This document shows, piece after piece, positions 9,132 through 17,862 of a stretch of DNA of 64,000 nucleotides. Positions within the stretch are counted from its first letter, which is position 1; every line of letters starts with the position of its first letter. The stretch is from Petrimonas sp. (GTDB lineage Bacteria; Bacteroidota; Bacteroidia; Bacteroidales; Dysgonomonadaceae): contig DUNG01000034.1 of the NCBI GenBank assembly GCA_012839475.1, forward strand, positions 186,001-250,000. Direction: 5' to 3'. Below the pieces are notes generated by a model that ran no database searches, was not told where the DNA came from, and saw only the letters and a program-made list of their open reading frames with translations. The position numbers were made by a program, and so were the translations under genes.

Positions 9132-10373
9132 TTACCGTTTCACACATAGTGCTTCATAAATTTCTTCCATGGAGTGTAAAGCTCCTTCCGGAAGTTGTTT
9201 ATCGGGAAACACAGCCAATTGTTCAACAGTTAAAAAAGTGAACCGTGTTTCAACAAACTCCCCATTTTCATCGGTAATCAATTCAAGGTCTAAATCCCAT
9301 TGTTTTGCAAAATACCGTATAACCGCACTCCGTTTGTTATATGTGTTTTCATGTTTCTCGTCGGCAAAATGTGCATTTTCAACCAAATCCGTTTTACCGT
9401 AATACCCATAAATCGTTTGAAGGTAAGGGAATTCCACTTCGGGCACAGTTCGCGTCCAATCCTTCCCTTCCGAAATGAGCAGTTGTGGCCGAGGTGCCGC
9501 CATTGCAGCGATTTCGACGTTATTACTTAACGTGCCACATTGTGAATGTATGGGACGGCCACTTTCACATGTGCAACCACCGGGGAAAAAGCAAGACACC
9601 TGGTCTATCGGGGCCGATATCGATATACGCTCATCAACCGCGGCAGCAAGGAAGCTCTGTGTACCGCCGCCCGATCTACCGGATATGGCTATACGTTCCG
9701 GATCAACATCCTCTAAGGATAAAAGAAAGTCAACGGCCCGTATGCTGCTCCATGTCTGAATGCTCATGGCCAGGGATGAATTATGCACCTGGGTTCCGAC
9801 ATGATACGCCGACTCCGCGAACCCGAACATATCGTAGGCAAAAACGATTACCCCTATTTGGGCGAGCGCGGCGGCCAGGTACTGTGATTTTTCCAGGAAT
9901 CGTGGAGCCGCTTCCAATGGTTCCCGTTTACCATGACCGTGTGGTATAAGCATGGCAGGATAAGAAGCGCCTCCGCCCACCGGTTTGTACAGGTTACCAA
10001 TTACCCATAACCCTGGAACACATTCAAAAGCCACATTGTCTACCATGTAATGTTCGAAGGAAATATGTCCCGTGTGTAAAGGCTTTATGGGTAGTTTTAC
10101 CGGTAGCGGGTTCAACTCCATAGCAGTTAACAGCCCTTCGCGCAAGCACTCTTTGCGTTTTTCCCAACTGTCGAGGTCGGGAAACTCTTTCAGAAGTGTT
10201 TGCAGCCGTTGGCTCCCTATTTCCGGTTCTACCGGGAGGTTGTACAGCGTGTCATTCAATGCCAATTCCATCTTTCGCACGTCAACTCCGGTTGACTTGT
10301 TCCCACAAGAAGTAAATAATAGCGGCATGAGGAATAGCAAGCATAATAAAAAGAAAGAGAGATTATGTTTCAT
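9132..10373 (-). CDS. Lipoprotein alpha/beta hydrolase, possible carbohydrate esterase
   Basis: 413 residues. A signal peptide with lipobox LLFTSC anchors it to a membrane. The hydrolase fold starts near residue 120: an oxyanion strand (AMLIPHGHGKREP), a nucleophile elbow GRSGGG in place of the usual GxSxG with Ser in ISGRSGGGTQ, an acid region near PRPQLLISEGKDW, and a late histidine near ENAHFADEKHENTY. The overall pattern is that of the Abhydrolase_7/acetyl-xylan-esterase-like group common in Bacteroidota. A CESGRP segment with nearby cysteines may form a disulfide. The substrate is unknown; ester removal from plant glycans is inferred from relatives. It is monocistronic and convergent with lacZ. 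Confidence 0.75.
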   Translation of the reverse strand: MKHNLSFFLLCLLFLMPLLFTSCGNKSTGVDVRKMELALNDTLYNLPVEPEIGSQRLQTLLKEFPDLDSWEKRKECLREGLLTAMELNPLPVKLPIKPLHTGHISFEHYMVDNVAFECVPGLWVIGNLYKPVGGGASYPAMLIPHGHGKREPLEAAPRFLEKSQYLAAALAQIGVIVFAYDMFGFAESAYHVGTQVHNSSLAMSIQTWSSIRAVDFLLSLEDVDPERIAISGRSGGGTQSFLAAAVDERISISAPIDQVSCFFPGGCTCESGRPIHSQCGTLSNNVEIAAMAAPRPQLLISEGKDWTRTVPEVEFPYLQTIYGYYGKTDLVENAHFADEKHENTYNKRSAVIRYFAKQWDLDLELITDENGEFVETRFTFLTVEQLAVFPDKQLPEGALHSMEEIYEALCVKR

Positions 10374-10625
10374 AGCAAAAAAATAATATTGTCAATGATT
10401 GATTGCTCATAGATGTATATATAGTATCGAACAATAGAGTCTTTCGTAAATCATACTTGCACTAACAGCGATGTTATAGTTAACAGACCATATGGCAATT
10501 GCCTGTTAACTTCTCCCTGTTGAGTTGCTATTGTTTGCAAAGATGGGAAAAAAGAATGTAAAAAGTACACGATAAGTTAACAATAGTTCTCAATCAAGCA
10601 GTTAGCCTCTGCCACATGATATGAG
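10374..10625. other. Intergenic region upstream of the hydrolase lipoprotein
   Basis: AT-rich, without a credible ORF. A near-consensus -7 box (CATCTTTG on the minus strand, 10545-10538) could serve the hydrolase gene, but the distance to its ATG is about 165 bases and no -33 box is clear. Nothing else stands out. Confidence 0.35.
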
Positions 10626-10655
10626 TAAAAGAGCCGCCTCGTTTTGAGACAGCTC
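10626..10655 (-). terminator. Terminator of the arsR-thioredoxin operon
   Basis: On the minus strand the sequence 10655-10631 folds into a 10-bp stem (eight Watson-Crick and two G-U pairs) with a five-base AAAAC loop, followed by TTTTAC. It lies about 90 bases after the thioredoxin stop and is a good rho-independent terminator. Confidence 0.75.
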
Positions 10656-10746
10656 CCGTTAAATCATTTACTGTAAACCTGAAATAGTAAGTTGTAAGTT
10701 ATGATGCGAAGGTGAAGTCCACCATCGTCACAACATTTACCAATCC

Positions 10747-11259
10747 CTAATTTTTAAGCAAAACCTCGTCAATCGCCTGCTTAAGGGCATCCTTGGGAAG
10801 AGCACCTTGCGCCATTTGTGGAGCCCCTTTCATAGGCACGAAAAGCAGTGACGGGATGCTCCGGATACCGAACTCGGCCGCCAACTGCTGTTCAACCTCA
10901 GTGTCTACCTTATAGATATACAGCTTACCTTCATACTCCTGAGCCAACTCTTCAAGGATGGGAGCGATCATCTTGCAGGGACCACACCAATCGGCGTAAA
11001 AGTCAATGATAGCAGGCTTATCGCCCAGGTAAACCCACTCTTCGGAATTTTTCTCGAAATTGGCCACTTTTTCTAGGAAGTCGGCCCTTGTCAACTGAAT
11101 TGTTTTTGCTTTTGTTGTTGTCATGTTATTTGTTGTTGATGTTATTTTATTTTCTACTTTTTGATCGTTTCCCGCGGCAGTATTGGACTTCAACTGGTTA
11201 CAGGAGATAAACAGGGTGCCCATTAATAGGGTGGCTACAATGATTTTTTTAGCGTTCAT
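10747..11259 (-). CDS. Lipid-anchored thioredoxin
   Basis: 170 residues. A signal peptide with lipobox LFISC makes Cys20 the lipid site. A 40-residue Ser/Thr/Asn-rich linker precedes a thioredoxin domain (about 55-168) with the classical active site WCGPC (Cys92, Cys95), the buried Asp of IIDFYADW and the cis-proline of RSIPSLLF. Unlike cytosolic TrxA it should work outside the inner membrane, reducing disulfides or passing electrons to a peroxidase or other envelope partner. It follows an ArsR-type regulator by 13 bases, so its expression is probably tied to a metal or thiol signal. DsbD at 17863 could be its reductant. Confidence 0.9.
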   Translation of the reverse strand: MNAKKIIVATLLMGTLFISCNQLKSNTAAGNDQKVENKITSTTNNMTTTKAKTIQLTRADFLEKVANFEKNSEEWVYLGDKPAIIDFYADWCGPCKMIAPILEELAQEYEGKLYIYKVDTEVEQQLAAEFGIRSIPSLLFVPMKGAPQMAQGALPKDALKQAIDEVLLKN

Positions 11260-11272
11260 AATGTTATGTTTT

Positions 11273-11617
11273 TTAGTCTAACTTCTCGTTACCTCCAAGT
11301 GGCTGACCGTCGGAGCCACACTTCAGCACGCATTTCAACACCTTCACTACACGTGGATCCTTAATGGAATAGAACCTGTTCTTGCCGCTTCGCCTGCAGG
11401 AGAGAACCCCCCTCGCACGCATACCAATAAGGTGATGAGAAAGAAGCGATTGCTCACAGCGAGTCGACTCCTGCAACTCGGTGACAGACATCTCCCCCAC
11501 CCTTGCCAGGGTGGTAATCACCCGCAGGCGCACCTCGTTAGCCAATGACCTAAGAAGGTAAGCAGCTTCCTCAAATTGATACGATTCCATTAAAATATCC
11601 ACGCTTTCATTAGTCAT
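11273..11617 (-). CDS. ArsR/SmtB-family transcriptional regulator
   Basis: 114 residues from ATG 11617. Winged-helix order: AAYLLRSLANEVRLRVITTL (helices 1-2), MSVTELQEST (helix 3), CEQSLLSHHLIGMRARG (recognition helix), CRRSGKNRFYSI (wing), and a C-terminal helix KVLKCVLKCG. Cysteines at the start of the recognition helix and two in the last helix could bind a soft metal or form a redox pair; the classical ELCVCD arsenic site is absent. I chose ATG 11617 over ATG 11674 because an operator-like palindrome (11622-11645) sits directly upstream and would otherwise be inside the gene. It is cotranscribed with the thioredoxin gene. Confidence 0.85.
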   Translation of the reverse strand: MTNESVDILMESYQFEEAAYLLRSLANEVRLRVITTLARVGEMSVTELQESTRCEQSLLSHHLIGMRARGVLSCRRSGKNRFYSIKDPRVVKVLKCVLKCGSDGQPLGGNEKLD

Positions 11618-11621
11618 ATTA

Positions 11622-11645
11622 ATACATGAACATATATTCATACAT
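11622..11645 (-). promoter_or_regulatory. SmtB/CzrA-type operator of the arsR-trx operon
   Basis: An imperfect 24-bp palindrome in the style ATACATGAACA-TATATTCATACAT, closely resembling the ATGAACA..TATTCA operators of SmtB/CzrA regulators. It ends four bases before the regulator's ATG, which suggests autorepression. This is a pattern match by eye. Confidence 0.65.
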
Positions 11646-11778
11646 TTTTGTTCACGAGAAGTCCATTTTTTCACAAATTTCTAATTGTTAATTCTCAAAT
11701 GCGCCTTTCCTGTCGTTGTTCGGAAAAGTTTTTCGTAGCAACACTTATGCTATCGCTCCTAAAAAATTGCTGATTGAA

Positions 11779-12471
11779 TTACTTCACTTGAATGTAGTAG
11801 GTGAGTTTCGCCATGATTACCCGGTGTGCCGAACGGGTAAAGTACGCTTTATCTTTTCGGCGGCTTGTAAAGATATCGCCCAAGCCAAAGTAATAGCGTC
11901 CTTCCAGGTCGAAAACGCCGATCGCGGTTCTAAGTTCCAACCCCACCCCTCCTGTCAAGCCATAATCCACACGTTTCATCTCGCTCATGGGAGCATATTG
12001 AACACCGATGGGTGCATTCGGATCAACCGACCTTCGGGCCTCCACATCGTCGCTCAGCGCCTGGTTCATTTGCGCGTTTTCGCCGATCAGCACGCTTATT
12101 TGTGGCCCGGCGTTGAAAACGAAACGGGTTTTATCACCAAAGTAAACATGTGTCATAAAGGGCACATCGATGTAGGTTAGGGTTCGTTCGTAGGCAAACT
12201 CTTTCTCGGCATCAAACTTCTCATGCCACCCTTTACGTGTGAAGTTAACCTCGGTGATCAACCCCAGGTGTTTCTCGGAAACATATTTTGCCGCGATACC
12301 CCCTTGGTAGGAATAGAGAAGGGTTTGCGGGATAGAGGGTACGAAGCTCATATTCGCGGCTACGCCCCCCGCTCCAGCCCCGATATACAATTCTGTAGGG
12401 AATGTTTGCTTCTGTGCAAAGAGCATACTTCCCAGGGCAGTGCAGATAAGGAGAAGGCAAACACGTTTCAT
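11779..12471 (-). CDS. PorT-family outer-membrane beta-barrel protein
   Basis: 230 residues: a Sec signal (LLLICTALGSMLFAQ) followed by alternating beta-strand pattern typical of small PorT/OmpA-like barrels (LYIGAGAGGVAANMSF, LGLITEVNFTRKGWHEKF, YIDVPFMTHVYFGD, RFVFNAGPQISVLIGE, GLTGGVGLELRTA, FDLEGRYYFGLGDIF, VIMAKLTYYI). It belongs to the beta-barrel domain PF13568 group, whose best-known member takes part in type IX secretion; most members have no assigned job. Its ATG overlaps the stop of the LysM/PBP1 gene (ATGA at 12468-12471), so the two are translationally coupled. Confidence 0.82.
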   Translation of the reverse strand: MKRVCLLLICTALGSMLFAQKQTFPTELYIGAGAGGVAANMSFVPSIPQTLLYSYQGGIAAKYVSEKHLGLITEVNFTRKGWHEKFDAEKEFAYERTLTYIDVPFMTHVYFGDKTRFVFNAGPQISVLIGENAQMNQALSDDVEARRSVDPNAPIGVQYAPMSEMKRVDYGLTGGVGLELRTAIGVFDLEGRYYFGLGDIFTSRRKDKAYFTRSAHRVIMAKLTYYIQVK

Positions 12472-14309
12472 CGGCTCTTATCCATTTTAATGATGCGACC
12501 GTTGGTGTCGTAAAAAACGAGGTAAAGCCCGGTATTAATAAATCCGCCCCAGTTGTTCATCCGCTCAAAATGAAAGGCGAACTGGATAGAGTGCACCTTA
12601 ACCTCATCTAACCGATATTCAAAGTCGAGGCCAAAGCGTTGAAGCGCAGTCAAAAAGTAGAGGGCTGTATCATATCCCCACATGGCGTAATCAGGATAGG
12701 TGTTTAAGGGGATACGACCGTACCATCTGCTAAAGGCATCGTTGAAATTACCGACCATTGGGTCCTTTTCATCCACGAAAAAGGGAGAAAAGAAGTAGAC
12801 ACCCACCCGGTAGTACTCGTCAATCAGGGTGGAGTAGGTCTGCCATTCAGGGTAACCAAGAAGGCGCAGGGTGTACGAGGGATTGCTCTCTTGCACCTCC
12901 ATCAGCTTGTCAAGCAGGTCACGCAACGTGTTGGAGTCACCACTGGTAGGGATAATCAGGTTCTCCCTGTTCGTGGATAAGAGTGAAAGTATCGTTGAAG
13001 TCAACGCGCTAGAATTATGTACCGTTTCATACCGGACACCATTTTCACGCAGCAGGTTCTGTATCCGCGAAATGAACTCCATCTTGTCATTGTCACCCCC
13101 GTTCACGAAGACAAGGTTCGCATTTCTGAACGTGTCGAGAAACACTTTCGCCGTTTTAGACTGTATAGATTGCAAAAGGGAGTTCACTTGAAAGATGTTG
13201 CCGTTGTTCAACACCTCGCCATTACTTTGTGAGAAGGGTACGACGTAAGTGATGTTACGCGACCTGGAGAAATCGGACAGTATCTTAATTTGTGCATCGT
13301 TCACTCCACCCACGATAAGGTGAAGTGATTGCATCTCCATCGTCTCCAAGAGACTTTCCAGCTTTCTAGTATCCGTTCCTTTCCCTATCTCAAACACGTA
13401 AAGCTGCAGGTTACCGCCACGCTCTTTAAACTCATTCACGGCCAATAGAAACCCCTCGTAATACTCCTGGAGACGTAGATGGCCGTTACCTGTCTCATCG
13501 AGTAACGGCAGAAGGAGCGCCACGTTAATCATGTTCAATCGCTCCGCTGAACCTTCATGGTACAGGAGACGGTTTGCCTGCTGCTCATCTCTACTATTCT
13601 CTCCCTCGTAAGGTACAAAGGTCTCGTATGACTCGAAAAAGGGAATTCGTATTACCCTTCCAATCTGGAAGGTTTCAACCGATAGGCCGGGGTTGGCCAC
13701 CACCACATCCTCCGGTTTCAGCGAATAGGTTCGGGAGACCGAGTAGAGCGTCTCCTTAGGAAGAATGGTGTGGTAGCGGTAATTCTCTTCTTTCTCTTCA
13801 CTGATAATGCGCCGTTGCGGGATAACGAGCAACTGCCCCTCGGCAATTCCATCGCGAGCGGCCGGGTTAAGCCGGTACACCTCCTCTACGGTGGTGTTGT
13901 ACATCCTGGAGATACCGTAGACCGTTTCGCCACTACTTACCGTGTGGTTGAACGTGATATTCTGATCGGTCGGGTTCGTTTGTGCTGAACCGGAAGCCAA
14001 TGTTTGTACCGGTCTGGAAGAACTTTCGGCAGACAATGAAGCGGTGGAAACGGGGATAAGCAGCTCTTGCCCAACTTTTAAACCCGTGTTGGCGTTTGGG
14101 TTATGGCGCAGGATATCGGCCACCGTAACCGAAAAGGTTCGGGATATCGCGTAAAGCCCCTCCCCTTGCTGCACCTTATACTTGTAATAGGATTGCCCGT
14201 TAACGGTTACCTTATCGTAAGACAAATCCTGAGCGTGTGAAAACTGTAAACCGATACAAAGCGTAAAGATCACAGCGAACACCCTACTCAACTGGCGCGG
14301 GAAACACAT
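12468..14309 (-). CDS. LysM-repeat protein with periplasmic-binding-protein (type 1) domain
   Basis: 613 residues from ATG 14309, where a Sec signal begins (CFPRQLSRVFAVIFTLCIG, cleaved near SHAQ). ATG 14351 is less likely because a -7 box sits at 14360-14367 and would leave no leader. Three LysM modules follow (about 20-75, 110-155, 170-215), each with the YAISRTF/YGISRMY/YSVSRTY turn and a VIP ending, and should bind peptidoglycan. From about 250 to the end lies a type-1 periplasmic-binding-protein fold (INVALLLPLLDETG, LIVGGVNDAQ) like ABC ligand receptors, but no transporter genes are near. Coupled with a PorT-like barrel, it may bridge wall and outer membrane. Confidence 0.85.
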   Translation of the reverse strand: MCFPRQLSRVFAVIFTLCIGLQFSHAQDLSYDKVTVNGQSYYKYKVQQGEGLYAISRTFSVTVADILRHNPNANTGLKVGQELLIPVSTASLSAESSSRPVQTLASGSAQTNPTDQNITFNHTVSSGETVYGISRMYNTTVEEVYRLNPAARDGIAEGQLLVIPQRRIISEEKEENYRYHTILPKETLYSVSRTYSLKPEDVVVANPGLSVETFQIGRVIRIPFFESYETFVPYEGENSRDEQQANRLLYHEGSAERLNMINVALLLPLLDETGNGHLRLQEYYEGFLLAVNEFKERGGNLQLYVFEIGKGTDTRKLESLLETMEMQSLHLIVGGVNDAQIKILSDFSRSRNITYVVPFSQSNGEVLNNGNIFQVNSLLQSIQSKTAKVFLDTFRNANLVFVNGGDNDKMEFISRIQNLLRENGVRYETVHNSSALTSTILSLLSTNRENLIIPTSGDSNTLRDLLDKLMEVQESNPSYTLRLLGYPEWQTYSTLIDEYYRVGVYFFSPFFVDEKDPMVGNFNDAFSRWYGRIPLNTYPDYAMWGYDTALYFLTALQRFGLDFEYRLDEVKVHSIQFAFHFERMNNWGGFINTGLYLVFYDTNGRIIKMDKSR

Positions 14310-14359
14310 GTTATAGTTATTTTTATTGTGCAACGGTCGGTCGTGCAACATTTAACCCA

Positions 14360-14367
14360 CAAAAATA
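14360..14367 (-). promoter_or_regulatory. -7 box candidate for the LysM-PorT operon
   Basis: The minus strand reads TATTTTTG, an exact TAnnTTTG. The start site would be near 14353, about 44 bases before ATG 14309. No clear -33 box is seen. Confidence 0.45.
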
Positions 14368-14533
14368 GGAATAAATTCGCTTATCTCCCGCATCTAAACG
14401 GTTTTTTGCTTTCATACGATTATTTTATTTTGTTGTTAAATGTATGGAGCCTTGAATCTTAAAAAGCCAACAAGAAAAAAAGAGATACCCGAAAGGGCGA
14501 AGATGCGCGAAAGCATGCATTAATCATGTGCTG

Positions 14534-16093
14534 TTAAAACGGGACCTGCTCATTGCTCGAATGTAAAGTAACCGCGTCATTATGTGGAGCAGTGGAAGCG
14601 GGGGTAGCTACAGTACGTGATTCGGTTGACTTGGTTGACTTGGCCTGTTTATTCATGCGCGAAGGTCGTTCCACGTAGTTTCTCCCCACCCGGTTAGCAT
14701 CAAGGTTTTGGAAGCGGGCGTACTCACCATCGAAGCGCATGAGCGCTATACCCGTGGGGCCATTCCTATGCTTCGCCACGATGATCTCGGCGATACCCAC
14801 GAGCGAGTTACCTTGCTCGTCCTCCGTGATCCTATAATACTCGGGGCGGTGAATAAAACAGACGATATCGGCATCCTGCTCAATAGCGCCCGATTCACGC
14901 AGGTCGGCCAGTTGCGGCCGTTTCCCTTCGGTTCCTTGCCGTGTCTCCACCGCTCTATTAAGCTGTGACAATGCGATAACGGGAATGTTGAGCTCCTTCG
15001 CCAACCCCTTGAGGGATCGGGATATCATGCTTACCTCCTGCTCCCGGTTCCCGAAATTCATGCCGCTGGCATTCATCAACTGGAGGTAGTCGATCATGAT
15101 TGCCTTCACCTTATGTTCCCGTACCAGTCGCCGTGCTTTGGTACGCAACTCGAATACCGAGAGGCTGGGCGTATCGTCGATGTAGATGGGGGCATTATAT
15201 AAGAAGCGGTGGTTCTCCAACCGCTCCCACTCGTCTTCAGTGAGCCTTCCACTTTTAATGCTCTCTCCCCGTATCTGACACACGTTGATAATCAACCTGT
15301 TTACCAGCTGAACGTTAGCCATCTCGAGCGAAAATATACCCACCGGGATATCATAGTCCAACGCCATGTTTTTTGCCATAGAGAGAGCGAACGCGGTCTT
15401 CCCCATCGCGGGACGGGCGGCAACGATGATCAAGTCGGAGTTCTGCCACCCCGCCGTGAGCTTATCCAACTGGGTAAAGCCAGTAGGAAGGCCGCTCATA
15501 CCATCCTTCCGATTGGCCGCTATTTGGATGTTGTTGAAAGCCTCCTTGATGATCGGGTTAATCTGGATGACATCCTTCTTCACGTTGCGTTGCGATATCT
15601 CGAACAGCCGCCCCTCGGTCTCCTGCATCAGGTCGTCCACATCCACCGTCTCGTCGAACGCGTGCTGTGACACCTCCGATGAGAAGGAGATAAGCTCACG
15701 CGCCAGGAACTTTTGCGCGATAATTCGGGCGTGGTACTCAATATGCGCCGCTGAAGCCACCTTGTCTGAGAGCTCCGCGATGTAGAGCGCACCACCAGCC
15801 GTCTCCAGCTCTCCTCGCCGTTTTAGCTCCTCCACCACGGTAAGCACGTCCACGGGTTCCTGCTGCATGCTCAAACCTTGAATGGCACCGTAGATGAGTT
15901 GATGTGACGGGTCGTAAAAACTCTCGGGGCGAAGAATCTCACTAACAACCGAGTAAGCATCTTTTTCCAGCATCAAAGCACCCAGCACCGCCTCCTCTAG
16001 CTCTCGTGCCTGCGGGGGCAATTTCCCGACATCGGGTGCGATAACCGCTTTCTCTACTACTTTTACCGTTGTTTTCCGTCTCTGCTTTTCCAT
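14534..16093 (-). CDS. dnaB: Replicative DNA helicase DnaB
   Basis: 519 residues. The N-terminal helical domain (about 25-130) begins PPQARELEEAVLGALMLEK, the primase-contact region. A RecA-like ATPase follows with Walker A at 225-233 (AARPAMGKT), Walker B in VKAIMIDYLQLM, and the DnaB motif SQLNRAVE with an arginine-finger region near RPQLADLRESG. The last 60 residues are a Ser/Thr/Asn-rich tail, common in Bacteroidota DnaB and not conserved. The hexamer unwinds DNA ahead of the replisome. It is monocistronic, with a long 5' region and a -7 box candidate at 16274. Confidence 0.97.
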   Translation of the reverse strand: MEKQRRKTTVKVVEKAVIAPDVGKLPPQARELEEAVLGALMLEKDAYSVVSEILRPESFYDPSHQLIYGAIQGLSMQQEPVDVLTVVEELKRRGELETAGGALYIAELSDKVASAAHIEYHARIIAQKFLARELISFSSEVSQHAFDETVDVDDLMQETEGRLFEISQRNVKKDVIQINPIIKEAFNNIQIAANRKDGMSGLPTGFTQLDKLTAGWQNSDLIIVAARPAMGKTAFALSMAKNMALDYDIPVGIFSLEMANVQLVNRLIINVCQIRGESIKSGRLTEDEWERLENHRFLYNAPIYIDDTPSLSVFELRTKARRLVREHKVKAIMIDYLQLMNASGMNFGNREQEVSMISRSLKGLAKELNIPVIALSQLNRAVETRQGTEGKRPQLADLRESGAIEQDADIVCFIHRPEYYRITEDEQGNSLVGIAEIIVAKHRNGPTGIALMRFDGEYARFQNLDANRVGRNYVERPSRMNKQAKSTKSTESRTVATPASTAPHNDAVTLHSSNEQVPF

Positions 16094-16460
16094 TTTTTTA
16101 TACGTTGTTGTTGTCCGTCACCATTGTCCGTCGTTATTACACGCACGCTTATTATTCGTCAATCTTCCCCGTTGTTAGTAAAATAGGTTGTTAATTATTA
16201 TTAGGGTGTAGCCACTCATCGCGCTACTTTTCATTCCTCAATGCTACCCAACATCTGTAATGTCCACGTGCTGCAAAGGTAGGAAGTAATTCGCTCCGCC
16301 GGGGCATTTCCCGGCTACATGTTCTCAAAAGTTATAAACAGAGGGCTGTTGAAAACCCTCTCTTCACCCAATACATACAATTATCGTATAACATAACTAA
16401 CAATATACAAAATTATCGCGTAGCATAACTAAAAACGGGAACAAATTGCTCTTTTTTGGC
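16094..16460. other. Divergent region between dnaB and the desulfidase gene
   Basis: About 370 bases without an ORF. The minus strand has an exact -7 box TACCTTTG (16281-16274), about 180 bases before dnaB. Two near-identical stretches, ACAATTATCGTATAACATAACTAA and ACAAAATTATCGCGTAGCATAACTAA in type, lie at about 16378-16430 and form an imperfect direct repeat next to the rightward promoter. Confidence 0.4.
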
Positions 16461-16468
16461 TATTTTTG
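16461..16468 (+). promoter_or_regulatory. -7 box of the cysteine desulfidase-family gene
   Basis: TATTTTTG, an exact TAnnTTTG, with a predicted start near 16475 and only about 25 bases before ATG 16499. This excludes the in-frame TTG at 16466 as a start. The -33 box is not convincing. Confidence 0.5.
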
Positions 16469-16498
16469 CAGCATCGTAAATGGCAAACAAGTAACAAT

Positions 16499-17779
16499 AT
16501 GCTTCCGATAAGTGAGAGAAAACGGATAAAATCGCTGATGCAGCAAGAGATCATACCGGCCATCGGCTGCACCGAACCCATGGCGGTATCGCTGTGCACC
16601 GCTAAGGCGACTGAAGTTTTGGGTGAACAGCCCGACACGATTACTGTATCCCTTAGTACCAACGTGCTGAAAAACGCCATGGGGGTTGGCATACCAGGCA
16701 CTGGCATGATCGGGTTACCCATCGCGATTGCCCTTGGGGCGCTGGTAGGGAAATCAGATAATGGACTGGAGGTTCTCAAAGGACTCACACCGGCAGACGT
16801 TGAAAAGGGGAAGCAGTTTATTGATGAAGGGAGGATTACTATCCGACACCAGAAGAACGCCCCCGACACCCTATACATCAAGGTTGTTTGCTACACGACG
16901 TGCAACCGTGCAACCACGGTGATTCAAGGGAGCCACACCTCCTTCTCTTACATTGAGAGGAATGGAACGGTTCTCCTCGAAAAAAAGACCGAGAGCCAAG
17001 CGGAAACTGACGAAACGGTATGGCTGACCTTTCAAAAAACATACGACTACGCGATCCTCTCACCCATCGAGGAGCTGGCCTTTATCCTTGATGCCGCCAA
17101 GATGAACAAAAAGGCAGTGGAGAGCTCTCGCGAAGGCACGTTTGGACACGACGTCTCCAAGAAGATCGAGGGAGAAAAAGGGAGATACCTGTTTGGTGAC
17201 AACTTACACAGCCAGATGTTGGTCGCTACTACCGGGGCATGTGATGCACGCATGGCCGGGGCCATGGTACCCGTGATGAGCAACAGCGGCAGCGGTAACC
17301 AAGGTATCGCGGCTACCCTACCCGTACTGACATACGCCGAGAATACAGGTTGCACGGAAGAGCAGTTGATTCGTGCGCTGGTAATCAGCAACCTCTCCAT
17401 GATCTATATTAAGCAGTACATCGGCAGACTTTCCCCGTTATGTGGCTGCGTGATCGCTTCAACCGGGGCCAGCTGTGGTATCACCTACCTGATGGGTGGC
17501 ACCTACGAGCAGGTAACCTACGCCGCAAAGAACATGGTAGCGAACATCACCGGCATGATCTGCGACGGGGCCAAGCCCAGTTGCTCGTTAAAGATCGCAA
17601 GCGGCGTCTCTACGGCGACCCTGTCCGCCTTGATGGCCATCGAGAACACGACGGTCACCAATCAAGAGGGGATTATCGACGAGGATATCGACAAAACCAT
17701 CATGAATTTGGGGTTGATAGGGACGAAAGGGATGAACGAAACCGATCAAATAGTGTTGGAAATGTTAACGAACAAATGA
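16499..17779 (+). CDS. L-cysteine desulfidase / UPF0597 family protein (CyuA-like)
   Basis: 426 residues. Begins RIKSLMQQEIIPAIGCTEP, the family hallmark in which the Cys of GCTEP helps hold a [4Fe-4S] cluster; further conserved cysteines occur in NTGCTEEQL, PLCGCVIAS and MICDGAKPSC. CyuA/CdsB relatives break L-cysteine into pyruvate, sulfide and ammonia in anaerobes, and are often annotated as serine dehydratase alpha-like. The protein has no signal peptide and should be cytosolic. DsbD follows after 83 bases on the same strand, but cotranscription is not proven. Confidence 0.88.
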   Translation: MLPISERKRIKSLMQQEIIPAIGCTEPMAVSLCTAKATEVLGEQPDTITVSLSTNVLKNAMGVGIPGTGMIGLPIAIALGALVGKSDNGLEVLKGLTPADVEKGKQFIDEGRITIRHQKNAPDTLYIKVVCYTTCNRATTVIQGSHTSFSYIERNGTVLLEKKTESQAETDETVWLTFQKTYDYAILSPIEELAFILDAAKMNKKAVESSREGTFGHDVSKKIEGEKGRYLFGDNLHSQMLVATTGACDARMAGAMVPVMSNSGSGNQGIAATLPVLTYAENTGCTEEQLIRALVISNLSMIYIKQYIGRLSPLCGCVIASTGASCGITYLMGGTYEQVTYAAKNMVANITGMICDGAKPSCSLKIASGVSTATLSALMAIENTTVTNQEGIIDEDIDKTIMNLGLIGTKGMNETDQIVLEMLTNK

Positions 17780-17862
17780 GATAAACCCGTTGGTATAAAC
17801 CCGACAGGATTAAATAATCATCTGAAACTCCATACACTGAAATATTAAGATCAAATTATCAT

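Noticed and set aside
9169-10386. Several long rightward ORFs opposite the lipoprotein hydrolase.
   Set aside because: They are reading-frame shadows with no domain content; the leftward frame has signal peptide, lipobox and hydrolase motifs.
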